In this document: one piece after another, positions 1-7,041 of the stretch
Position numbering within the stretch: position 1 is the first letter of the stretch
Layout of the letters: every line of letters begins with the position of its first letter
Assembly (NCBI GenBank): GCA_035439485.1
Contig: DAORKI010000111.1
Span: forward strand, 1-11,495
Reading direction: 5' to 3'
Source of the DNA: CAIKXD01 sp035439485
GTDB taxonomy: Bacteria; Bacteroidota; Bacteroidia; UBA4408
DNA length: 11,495 nucleotides
Program-made: the position numbers and the translations under genes
Notes under the pieces: generated by a model
Seen by the model: the letters and a program-made list of their open reading frames with translations, nothing else
Database searches by the model: none
What the model was told of the DNA's origin: nothing

Positions 1-824
<824 letters not shown>

Positions 825-996
825 AAGTTTGATTGTATTCCTAGTTTTATCTTAGGAAGAATTAATTTAGGATTTGTTGTTTGTTAGAAATTTTAATTTC
901 TACTTTCCTTCTACACTTTGCTTGCTTCAATATTTTCAAAGAACTTAATTACTTTTTTAATCCTGAAAAACAATATCTCTTTGTTTAACGGGGGTG
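825..996 (-). other. rRNA operon leader (transcribed spacer upstream of 16S)
   Basis: These roughly 170 bases separate the proximal rRNA promoter from the 16S 5' end and hold no gene. Read on the minus strand they contain the initial transcribed GCACCCCCGTT, then a boxA-like site at 935-946. An 8-bp inverted repeat (TAGAAATT, 2-base spacer, AATTTCTA) lies at 885-902, and a 6-bp hairpin (TTCCTA/TAGGAA, 9-base loop) at 838-858. Leaders of this kind normally carry antitermination and RNase III processing signals. Assigning the hairpins to processing is inference, because the pairing partner beyond the 16S 3' end is not visible. Confidence 0.7.
935..946 (-). promoter_or_regulatory. boxA-like antitermination site in rRNA leader
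   Basis: The minus strand reads AAGTTCTTTGAA, close to the boxA antitermination element of rRNA leaders (E. coli TGCTCTTTAACA) and to the GTTCTTTGA motif usual upstream of Bacteroidota 16S genes. BoxA RNA is bound by NusB/S10 so that RNA polymerase can pass through the structured rRNA. It lies about 110 bases upstream of the mature 16S end, as expected. Identification rests on the motif and position only. Confidence 0.6.
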
Positions 997-1027
997 CAAA
1001 AGTACAACCTTTTTTTTAATCTGCAAA
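997..1027 (-). promoter_or_regulatory. rRNA promoter P2 (proximal), Bacteroidota type
   Basis: On the minus strand TTTG (1027-1024), 19 bases, then TACTTTTG (1004-997) match the Bacteroidota primary sigma consensus, TTG at -33 and TAnnTTTG at -7. The bases after the -7 box read CACCCCCG, so transcription probably starts near 990. T-tract-rich DNA lies upstream (1028-1055) and could act as an UP-like element. The promoter sits about 170 bases before 16S. Confidence 0.8.
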
Positions 1028-1124
1028 TTTTATTTTATTTTTTTTGATTTTTTTACAAATCTTAAAACTATTTGCTGATAAAGGAATATTGTAATTGTGA
1101 TATTATTTTTATTCCTTCCCTTTA

Positions 1125-1132
1125 CAAAGAAC
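1125..1132 (-). promoter_or_regulatory. Second boxA-like core downstream of P1
   Basis: The minus strand reads GTTCTTTG, identical to the core of the boxA-like site in the main leader. It lies about 19 bases downstream of the P1 -7 box, so only transcripts from P1 would carry it. An 8-base match in A/T-rich DNA could be chance. Its location right after a second copy of the promoter block makes a functional or duplicated origin plausible. Confidence 0.4.
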
Positions 1133-1150
1133 GTGTCTGAAACGGGAGTG

Positions 1151-1180
1151 CAAATGTACTACCATTTTCTTAATTACAAA
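1151..1180 (-). promoter_or_regulatory. rRNA promoter P1 (distal), Bacteroidota type
   Basis: The minus strand has TTTG (1180-1177), 18 bases, then TACATTTG (1158-1151), another match to the Bacteroidota -33/-7 consensus. The 23-base block around its -7 box (1141-1163) matches that of P2 (987-1009) at 20 positions, including the initial transcribed GCAC-CCCGTT. Two tandem promoters therefore appear to drive this rRNA operon. The A/T-only block at 1191-1209 lies just upstream and could be an UP-like element. Confidence 0.72.
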
Positions 1181-1244
1181 CACTAGAGGTAATATTTTTT
1201 TAAAATATTTTCTAACTTGTTGAAGTTCAAATAAATATTTTTAT

Positions 1245-1943
1245 TTACGGAGTACTTAAAGCTACAGGAATAATCATTCCATTCATTAACTTATAATTAT
1301 TCAAAGCAAAGTTGAAGATAAATTCTGCCATTTGCGAGGCTGATACTGGGGCAACATAATCAGGAAATGCCTCAGTTAGCATTTCAGTTTGGACGGCACC
1401 AATGCATAAGGTATTAATTTTAATTGGAGTAGCTTTAAACTCGGCAGCTAAGCATTCTGACAAACAAGCCAGCGCTGCTTTCGAACTGCTATATACAGAC
1501 AATCCAGAAAACTTTTGTGCACCTTGAAATCCGCCCATTGAGCTGATATTAACAATATGTGCTATTTCAGAATTATTTAGTTCTGAGAAAAGTTGTTTAA
1601 TAATGAAAAAAGGCGATTTAAAGTTGGTGTTAAATACATCATCAATTTCTTGACTATTAATTTCAAGAAAAGGCTTATTCAAAAGTAGACCAGCATTATT
1701 AATTATAATATCAATTGTTTTGCATTTTTGTTTGATAAGTCCTAGTGCATTCTCTAACTCTGCAAGGTTAGTAATATCGCATTTAATTGGGCATAAATTT
1801 TCATGCAATTTTGATAATTGACTTTGTTCTTTAATGTTTCTTGAAAGTGAATATACAGTGTACTGTTTATTTGGAACTGAAATAAATTTTTTCATCAGCT
1901 CAAAACCAATACCTCTTGAGCTACCCGTAATTACAATGTTCAT
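1245..1943 (-). CDS. Short-chain dehydrogenase/reductase (SDR) family protein
   Basis: This is a 232-residue classical SDR oxidoreductase, a cytosolic NAD(P)-dependent enzyme with a Rossmann fold. The nucleotide-binding TGSSRGIG motif is at residues 6-13, a cofactor-contact D at 56 (CDIT), and NNAG at 82-85. The catalytic residues are N107, S134 or S135 (NISS) and Y151-K155 (YSSSK). The length is usual or slightly short for the family. R35 after the second beta strand may favour NADP(H), which is inference. The C-terminal part (residues 175-232) would determine substrate, and I cannot name one. The ATG start lies directly before the first beta strand, as is usual. No promoter box is clear upstream. 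The preceding gene ends in a strong terminator, so this gene should have its own promoter. The distal rRNA promoter lies about 65 bases beyond its stop. Confidence 0.9.
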   Translation of the reverse strand: MNIVITGSSRGIGFELMKKFISVPNKQYTVYSLSRNIKEQSQLSKLHENLCPIKCDITNLAELENALGLIKQKCKTIDIIINNAGLLLNKPFLEINSQEIDDVFNTNFKSPFFIIKQLFSELNNSEIAHIVNISSMGGFQGAQKFSGLSVYSSSKAALACLSECLAAEFKATPIKINTLCIGAVQTEMLTEAFPDYVAPVSASQMAEFIFNFALNNYKLMNGMIIPVALSTP

Positions 1944-2011
1944 TTATTGGTTTTTGATGGGAAATAATGCTATTCTGGATAATCATCAATGCTATTGAAG
2001 AGAGCTAATTT

Positions 2012-2046
2012 AAAAAAGGACATATCAGTAAGATATGTCCTTTTTT
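2012..2046 (-). terminator. Rho-independent terminator after the T9SS cargo gene
   Basis: A perfect inverted repeat pairs GGACATATC (2018-2026) with GATATGTCC (2032-2040) around a 5-base loop. It is extended by a six-A run on one side and six T on the other. Read on the minus strand it starts right after the stop codon at 2048 and ends in a T run, as an intrinsic terminator should. The symmetric A and T tracts mean it could also stop plus-strand transcription. Confidence 0.9.
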
Positions 2047-2047
2047 T

Positions 2048-4975
2048 TTACTTCATCATTTTGAAGTATCCATGTGTGTGTTTGAGTGGCTGATTATTTA
2101 TATCAGTTGCTTCAATGGTGTAATAGTATGTTCCAGCTGGATAATTACCTCCATCCCATCTATCTTTTACATTTCCAAACTCAGTAACTTTTTTGCCCCA
2201 TCTATCGAAGATGATAGCTTTAAAGGTGCTGATACTATTTGGATCAATCTTAAAATAAAACTCATCATTGTTACTATCACCATTTGGTGTGAAAACATTT
2301 GGAATAACTGTTTCTTCGAGTGCGATTATGGTGAAACCCATGGTATCGGTACAGCCAAACAAATTATTTACTGTTAAAATTACTCTAAAAATCCCACCTT
2401 CAGTATATGTATGGGCTACATTTAGATTAGTTGTGTCTAAAGCAGTGGAATCACCGAAATTCCAGCTATATGTATCAAAATTAGTTGAACCATTGGTAAA
2501 ACTCACGATTAATGGCGTTATACCATTTCCGTTAGGTGGATTTACTGAGAATAACGCGGTAGGTGAAGGGTTAAATGTAATTGTCAAAGATGAAGAGTTA
2601 CTTACACATCCATTAATTGAATCGGTAGCATATACAATACCACTGGTAGAAACATCACCAAATAATGTGTTACCATTATTCAACACTTCATCTAGCTGTG
2701 CATTTCCATACCAAGAGATAATTCCACCATTGACACCAGTAGCTGTAATTGCACCAAATGGGAGTGAATTTCCTTCGCAATTAATTTGATTTTGGACCAT
2801 TAAAGGTGGCTGAGGCGTTTGATTTACAAGGACTTCAATTGTATCGGAGGCGGGACAAGTACCGCTAAAGGAATATATTAATTCAGTTATACCAATTGGA
2901 GCAGTAGCTGGGTTAAAGTTTCCTGCAGTAACAAAACCTGATGGATTAGATGACCATACCCCACCAACTGTTGCTGTATTAAATTGAATAGCCGCGTCAG
3001 TACTACAAAAAACTGAATCAGTTGCGAATAAAGTTGCATCAGGAGAATCAAGAACATTGATAGTAATTGATTGATTTGCAGTACATGCTCCACCTGGAAC
3101 AGAAAGTGTAAGTGAAATATTGTGAGAACCTACTCCCGCTAAACCTGGGTTAAAAGTACCAGTTGTAGCATCAACAATACCTGTTCCAACCCAGTTTTCT
3201 ATATAATTAGGGTTCGGTACACTATATTCTAAGTCAACAATTGGGGCATTTGAACAATAAGGACCATAAGGTTGAATTGTAAATATAGGTGCAGGTACCA
3301 CGTTGAAACTGATGGTATCAGACCTTAAACAACCTTGCGTACTGGTTACATTTACAACAACAGTTTGCATGCCGAAGTTAGTTGGCGCAGCAGTTGGATT
3401 TGAAGCTATTGGATTAGAAAACAATGCTGCAGGGGACCAACTGTAAGTATACGGAGCACCTTGACTTGATGTTTGAACATCAAATTGCAAAGTTGATCCA
3501 GCACAGATTACTGTATCACTAACAGTAGCTGTTGCAGTATAATCAGGGGCAATTGAAACAACCACTGTATCGGTATTGACACAAGTACTGCTTAAATTAC
3601 TTATAACAACATAAGACGTTGTTACAGTAGGCTTTACAACAGGATTAGGGCAATTATTGCAAGAAAATTCAGGACTTGCAACGATTTGATTCCCATTTAA
3701 ATCATACCATATAAAATCTGAGCCTCCAATAGCTTGTAATTGCACGCTATCATTTCCACAAATAACAGCTGTGCTTGGTATAATAAATGTAGAGGGAACC
3801 ACTTCAATACTATAAACGAAATTTTGTATACCAGGGATAGGGCAAGCACCATCACTAACAGTAACAGCGAATGAGTTATTTTGTCCAGATGATCCCGGAG
3901 GAGCAGTCCATGAGATATCCACTACTAATGGATTAATACCGTTGGTGGTTACTATAGCACCTGGTAAAACTGTAGAAATATTAGAGATAATAGTTAATGT
4001 ATCAAGTGGGTCTTGGTCGGTGAAAGTAGAGGTGAATGAAAAAGTGTTACCTTCACACATTTCAATGGTAAAAGGGCTAGTTTGAACTGCATCTCCATTA
4101 AGGTTGGTTATTTCACCTGCATTAATATCAGGTGCTGTGTTGATGCATGATCGAACAACGAATTGAATATCTCTTTTAACGAAACCTATTAAATTCCCAT
4201 TTCGATATTCTTCAACCATAACAACAACTACAAAGCTTCCTATTACTGTTGGAGTAAATATTAATAAACCAGTATTAGGATCGATTGTTATACCAGGAAG
4301 AGGTTGTGTAGTAGTATAACCAGGTTGGTAAGTTAATATAGTAGGTGCAGCTAGCGAACCACCAAGCGGATCGGCAAAGCTATAAACAAGGGAGTCACCA
4401 TCAGTTTCACTCACCCCAAAGCTATAATTTACCAATTGGTTAGCACATACATAAGGGATAGGTTGGGCATTAAATTCGGGAGAATTATTATCAGGAGCAT
4501 CATCATTATTAAGGGAAGCATTTACAGCGAAGTATAAAGTATTTCCAGGGGGGTCTAAATTTACAGAAGCATTTCTATTTGCAATACCCCAAGTAATTTT
4601 CCAAGCATTACAATGAGTTAGTACCACTACTTTTTGATATACCTTTTGCAACATTCCAGGTAAACTTCCCCCATTACAAGTACTGTTTGGCTGTTCGGAA
4701 GCACATAATTGAGAAACTTCTGAAACAGAAGTTTGAGGAAAAGTAGTATTAAAGGAGTTACCATTACAACCATCAACAAAAGCGACAGTGATATTAGCAC
4801 CTACCGTTGCCGAACCCCCACAATCTTCGAAAATATTAACTGTAACTAAAAAGGAATCTAAACCAATATTAACATAAGAAATATCAGCCCCTGCTACGTG
4901 TGTAGCGTTTGCGTTTTCGAAATTAATCAATATTGAAGTTAGAATAACAACAAAATAGAAATAAATTTTTTTCAT
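2048..4975 (-). CDS. Large secreted T9SS cargo protein with PKD domain and type B (gliding motility) C-terminal sorting domain
   Basis: This is a 975-residue secreted, probably cell-surface protein. A signal peptide covers residues 1-24 (cleavage after NANA, leaving THVAG). The N-terminal region of about 280 residues is of the ATHxxGG kind often found at the start of large Bacteroidota surface proteins. Ig-like, cysteine-containing beta modules of roughly 80-90 residues fill the middle. A PKD domain lies at about 804-883 (core YSWNFGDS, then HTYTEGG). The last 92 residues form a T9SS type B sorting domain, with NVFTPNGDSNNDEF, IFDRWGKKV, WDGG and PAGTYYYTI in the usual order. The family is exported by the Sec and type IX systems and anchored or released at the surface. 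No enzymatic domain is visible, so adhesion or a structural role is only a guess. I chose ATG at 4975, since the TTG nine bases upstream is a less likely start. It is flanked by a terminator and a long gene-free stretch, and looks monocistronic. Confidence 0.9.
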   Translation of the reverse strand: MKKIYFYFVVILTSILINFENANATHVAGADISYVNIGLDSFLVTVNIFEDCGGSATVGANITVAFVDGCNGNSFNTTFPQTSVSEVSQLCASEQPNSTCNGGSLPGMLQKVYQKVVVLTHCNAWKITWGIANRNASVNLDPPGNTLYFAVNASLNNDDAPDNNSPEFNAQPIPYVCANQLVNYSFGVSETDGDSLVYSFADPLGGSLAAPTILTYQPGYTTTQPLPGITIDPNTGLLIFTPTVIGSFVVVVMVEEYRNGNLIGFVKRDIQFVVRSCINTAPDINAGEITNLNGDAVQTSPFTIEMCEGNTFSFTSTFTDQDPLDTLTIISNISTVLPGAIVTTNGINPLVVDISWTAPPGSSGQNNSFAVTVSDGACPIPGIQNFVYSIEVVPSTFIIPSTAVICGNDSVQLQAIGGSDFIWYDLNGNQIVASPEFSCNNCPNPVVKPTVTTSYVVISNLSSTCVNTDTVVVSIAPDYTATATVSDTVICAGSTLQFDVQTSSQGAPYTYSWSPAALFSNPIASNPTAAPTNFGMQTVVVNVTSTQGCLRSDTISFNVVPAPIFTIQPYGPYCSNAPIVDLEYSVPNPNYIENWVGTGIVDATTGTFNPGLAGVGSHNISLTLSVPGGACTANQSITINVLDSPDATLFATDSVFCSTDAAIQFNTATVGGVWSSNPSGFVTAGNFNPATAPIGITELIYSFSGTCPASDTIEVLVNQTPQPPLMVQNQINCEGNSLPFGAITATGVNGGIISWYGNAQLDEVLNNGNTLFGDVSTSGIVYATDSINGCVSNSSSLTITFNPSPTALFSVNPPNGNGITPLIVSFTNGSTNFDTYSWNFGDSTALDTTNLNVAHTYTEGGIFRVILTVNNLFGCTDTMGFTIIALEETVIPNVFTPNGDSNNDEFYFKIDPNSISTFKAIIFDRWGKKVTEFGNVKDRWDGGNYPAGTYYYTIEATDINNQPLKHTHGYFKMMK

Positions 4976-5201
4976 AATTTGCAAATTAAAGAAGTTTCAA
5001 AGGAAATAAATTATATTAAATATAACAACTAATATCATAAAAAATTAATTTGTTGCTATTTACTACGCCACTCTGTATAATTTCGTTAGTCTAATAAAAC
5101 GATAATTCTATAATTTAACAAATAAACATATATTTAGCTCAATTTCATCTTCACATAAAAGCATTTATTGTGCACCAAAATTGAGTTGTGGGAGATTTAT
5201 A

Positions 5202-5256
5202 CCGATATGATATTTGTAATAGACCAAATAAATTTGGTCTAACAAATGATCATCGG
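5202..5256. repeat. Long interrupted hairpin
   Basis: An inverted repeat of 24 possible base pairs has three small bulges. CCG pairs with CGG, ATGAT with ATCAT, ATTTGT with ACAAAT, and TAGACCAAAT with ATTTGGTCTA, around an AA centre at 5230-5231. The bulges are AT (5205-5206), AA (5218-5219) and G (5248). No T run follows on either strand, so it is not a standard terminator. It could be a palindromic repeat element or a structured RNA. Confidence 0.75.
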
Positions 5257-5270
5257 CATTTACCTCAGTT

Positions 5271-5294
5271 TGAAATGGTCTAAAGACCATTTCA
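5271..5294. repeat. Perfect 11-bp inverted repeat
   Basis: TGAAATGGTCT, AA, AGACCATTTCA forms a perfect palindrome with a 2-base centre. It lies 14 bases from the longer hairpin and shares with it the AA centre and the GGTCT/AGACC element, though in opposite arrangement. No T run follows on either side. A protein-binding site or a repeat-element end are both possible. Confidence 0.75.
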
Positions 5295-5438
5295 CTTTCG
5301 TATAATTTATTTAATCTTGAAATCTCGAATTTGAATTAAAGTATACTTCAAGCGTGCTTTCTTTTCTTGACTTAACAATTACGCTCTGCAAAACTTAATT
5401 AAAAAGAAATTGATTTATTATTTATTCTAGAACCTTTG

Positions 5439-6023
5439 CTAACCTAAAATAAAATCGGCCACCAGTTGTTCAGCATCATTCAATGCTTGCTGCATATCAT
5501 CGTTTAATAAAATATAATCAAATTCGGCAGAATAAGCCATTTCCTTTTCTGCTTTTGCCATTCTGCGGGCAATACTTTCTGGAGTTTCGGTATCTCTTAA
5601 TTTTAAGCGAGCCTCTAAATCTTTGATTGAGGGTGCTTTTACAAATATTGACAAAGCTTTATCACCAAAAATTTTCTTTAAGTTAAGCCCACCAATCACA
5701 TCTACATCAAAAATAACATGATGACCTTTGGCCCAAATTCGTTCAATTTCGCTTTTGAGTGTGCCATAAAAATGATTTTCGTACACTTCTTGCCATTCTA
5801 AGAAAGCATTTTGTTTAATTTTTTCTTTAAAGCCATTTACGCCCAAGAAATAATAATCTTTTCCATCCTTTTCGCCAGTTCTTTTTTTACGACTGCAGGC
5901 CGAGACTGAAAATTCGATTTCTTTAAATTTTGATAAAATGTGATGTACAATAGTTGTTTTTCCCGCCCCAGACGGTGCTGAAAAGATAATTAACTTGCCA
6001 GAATGCATAAACTTGTTGCTCAT
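5439..6023 (-). CDS. gmk: Guanylate kinase
   Basis: This cytosolic enzyme phosphorylates GMP to GDP with ATP, an essential step of guanine nucleotide synthesis. The protein has 194 residues, usual for the family. The P-loop APSGAGKTT is at 16-24. The GMP-binding segment starts SVSACSRKKR (39-48) with R45 and R48, followed by GEKDGKDYYF (50-59). E76 and Y86 (FYGT) are also in place, as is the FDVDVIGG strand (105-112). The lid follows, with RLKLRDTETPESIARRM. The usual T of the SAT/SHT motif is C43 here, and the usual RPPRPGE is RKKRTGE, so the GMP-binding loop is slightly divergent. The start ATG at 6023 overlaps the yicC stop by four bases (ATGA), indicating translational coupling. M6 is a possible alternative start. 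Bacteroidota often carry nadD next in this operon, but it is absent here. Confidence 0.96.
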   Translation of the reverse strand: MSNKFMHSGKLIIFSAPSGAGKTTIVHHILSKFKEIEFSVSACSRKKRTGEKDGKDYYFLGVNGFKEKIKQNAFLEWQEVYENHFYGTLKSEIERIWAKGHHVIFDVDVIGGLNLKKIFGDKALSIFVKAPSIKDLEARLKLRDTETPESIARRMAKAEKEMAYSAEFDYILLNDDMQQALNDAEQLVADFILG

Positions 6024-6892
6024 AAAATATTCATCAACTGTTCTTTAATTTTTTCAAGTTCATCTTTCATTTGCACCACAATTTTTTGAATTGGAGCATC
6101 ATTTGCTTTTGAGCCAATGGTATTAATTTCGCGACCAATTTCTTGTGAAATAAAACCTAGTTTGCGTCCTGAAGATTTTTCCTTTAAGGTATTTAAAAAG
6201 TAATCGCAATGTGTTTTTAATCTTACCTTTTCCTCAGTAATATCCATTTTTTCGACATAATAAATTAACTCTTCTTCAAAACGATTATGATCAATTTTAT
6301 CTTTGACCACAACCTCATTCAACTCTTTTCGGATACGGTTTTTAATTAATTTTAGTCTTTTACCATCGGCTTGTTCAATTTTTTTTAAACCTGCCAAAAT
6401 TAACTGAATACGTTTTTCAAGTTCTTTGCCTAAAGTTAATCCTTCTGATTTTCTAAAAGCATTAAATTCGACTAAAGTAGTATTGATGAGTGCTTTAATT
6501 TTTTTAATTTCATCATCACCTGCCACATCAATTTGTTGTTTAAATACTTCAGGTAAATTCATAACTAAGGCTAATAAATTGGAAGTATTCGCATTAACAT
6601 CATTTGCAAAAATAGCAAGTTCCGAGTAGTAGTTACTGGCAAGTTGTTTATTTAAGACCATTTTTCGGTCAGAGTTTTCGCCATCAAAGTATAAATTAAC
6701 TTCTACCTTTCCTCTCTCAGCGACTTCTGCAATCATATTTCTGAACTCCACTTCCATATCGCGTAGAGATGGAGGCAAGCGCAAGTTTAAATCAAGTTGT
6801 TTGCTATTTACTGATTTTATTTCAGCAACAATTTGTTTATTCTTTACATTAATTTTGGCTTTCCCAAAACCGGTCATTGACCTTGTTTGCAT
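6020..6892 (-). CDS. yicC: YicC/YloC-family endoribonuclease
   Basis: This 290-residue protein belongs to the YicC family, whose members have been shown to be endoribonucleases acting on RNA such as small regulatory RNAs. Its target in this phylum is unknown to me. The family N-terminus is clear (QTRSMTGFGKA, residues 2-12), followed by EIKSVNSKQLDLNLRLP (25-41). The conserved C-terminal block runs from GRKLGFISQEIGREINT to GSKANDAPIQ, with the charged residues H-R-E and D-E typical of the second half, ending in a helical tail. Length matches the family. The gene overlaps gmk by four bases, a pairing widely conserved in bacteria. A good promoter lies 24 bases upstream of the ATG. No frameshift or missing conserved block is seen. 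Confidence 0.95.
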   Translation of the reverse strand: MQTRSMTGFGKAKINVKNKQIVAEIKSVNSKQLDLNLRLPPSLRDMEVEFRNMIAEVAERGKVEVNLYFDGENSDRKMVLNKQLASNYYSELAIFANDVNANTSNLLALVMNLPEVFKQQIDVAGDDEIKKIKALINTTLVEFNAFRKSEGLTLGKELEKRIQLILAGLKKIEQADGKRLKLIKNRIRKELNEVVVKDKIDHNRFEEELIYYVEKMDITEEKVRLKTHCDYFLNTLKEKSSGRKLGFISQEIGREINTIGSKANDAPIQKIVVQMKDELEKIKEQLMNIL

Positions 6893-6915
6893 AGTTCGAT
6901 TTTGAATTTAGCATG

Positions 6916-6948
6916 CAAAGGTAAAACAAATTACATACTACATGCAAA
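6916..6948 (-). promoter_or_regulatory. Promoter of the yicC-gmk operon
   Basis: On the minus strand TACCTTTG (6923-6916) is a perfect -7 box. TTTG at 6948-6945, 21 bases upstream, can serve as the -33 box. The start codon follows 24 bases after the -7 box, giving a short leader. The -33 element is itself the end of a second TAATTTTG box (6952-6945), so the true start could be either. Confidence 0.7.
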
Positions 6949-6990
6949 ATTAGTATTTATGATTTGAAATAACATTATTGAGCGGGTTAA

Positions 6991-7023
6991 AATAAAAAAA
7001 CCAGCTCTTTTGAAGCTGGTTTT
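6991..7023 (-). terminator. Rho-independent terminator of the small secreted protein gene
   Basis: AAAACCAGCT (6997-7006) pairs with AGCTGGTTTT (7014-7023) around a 7-base loop, giving a 10-bp stem. On the minus strand the stem runs straight into a seven-T run. It starts 19 bases after the stop codon at 7042 and separates that gene from yicC. Confidence 0.88.
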
Positions 7024-7041
7024 ATATAAAAATTTTGGATT

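Larger units (their letters stand above)
5140..5294 (+). repeat. Candidate dispersed intergenic repeat, copy A
   Basis: By eye this stretch shares ordered blocks with 11372-11495. They are TCAATTT, ATTGTGC followed 5-10 bases later by AGTTGT, ATCGGCATTTACC (ATCGGTATTTACC in the other copy), and AAAGACCATTTC (AAAGTCCAATTC in the other copy). Copy A differs by an extra block of about 62 bases (5190-5251) that holds most of the long hairpin. The blocks are short and the DNA is A/T-rich, so homology is not proven. The shared order and orientation make it worth recording. Confidence 0.4.
4976..5438. other. Gene-free region between gmk and the T9SS cargo gene
   Basis: I find no convincing coding sequence here on either strand. 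It must hold the promoter of the cargo gene, but no full TAnnTTTG box is seen on the minus strand. The nearest candidates each miss one base (TTAATTTG near 4982-4989, TTTATTTG near 5121). The region holds a long interrupted hairpin (5202-5256), a perfect 11-bp inverted repeat (5271-5294), and short blocks also found after the last gene of the window. No typical terminator with a T run follows gmk. Confidence 0.7.

Noticed and set aside
1191..1227. Possible terminator for the SDR gene (AATATTTT/AAAATATT at 1191-1209 and AACTT/AAGTT at 1214-1227)
   Set aside because: The first stem is A/T only and the second has five pairs with no T run after it on the minus strand. An UP-like role for the A/T block is equally likely.
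1978..1994. TAGCATTG box upstream of the SDR gene as a promoter
   Set aside because: It misses one base of the -7 consensus and has no -33 partner, because the terminator stem occupies that place.
2072..3093. Open frames at 2072-2377 and 2268-2789 (plus) and 2887-3093 (minus)
   Set aside because: All lie inside the large secreted protein gene, in other frames. The composition is low-complexity and no family signal is seen, so they are shadows of the repetitive beta-rich gene.
4976..4984. TTG start three codons upstream for the T9SS cargo protein
   Set aside because: The ATG at 4975 gives a standard signal peptide beginning MKK. The extra three residues add nothing and TTG starts are rarer.
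5202..5294. Hairpins read as intrinsic terminators of gmk
   Set aside because: No T run follows either stem in the minus direction, and they start more than 140 bases beyond the gmk stop.
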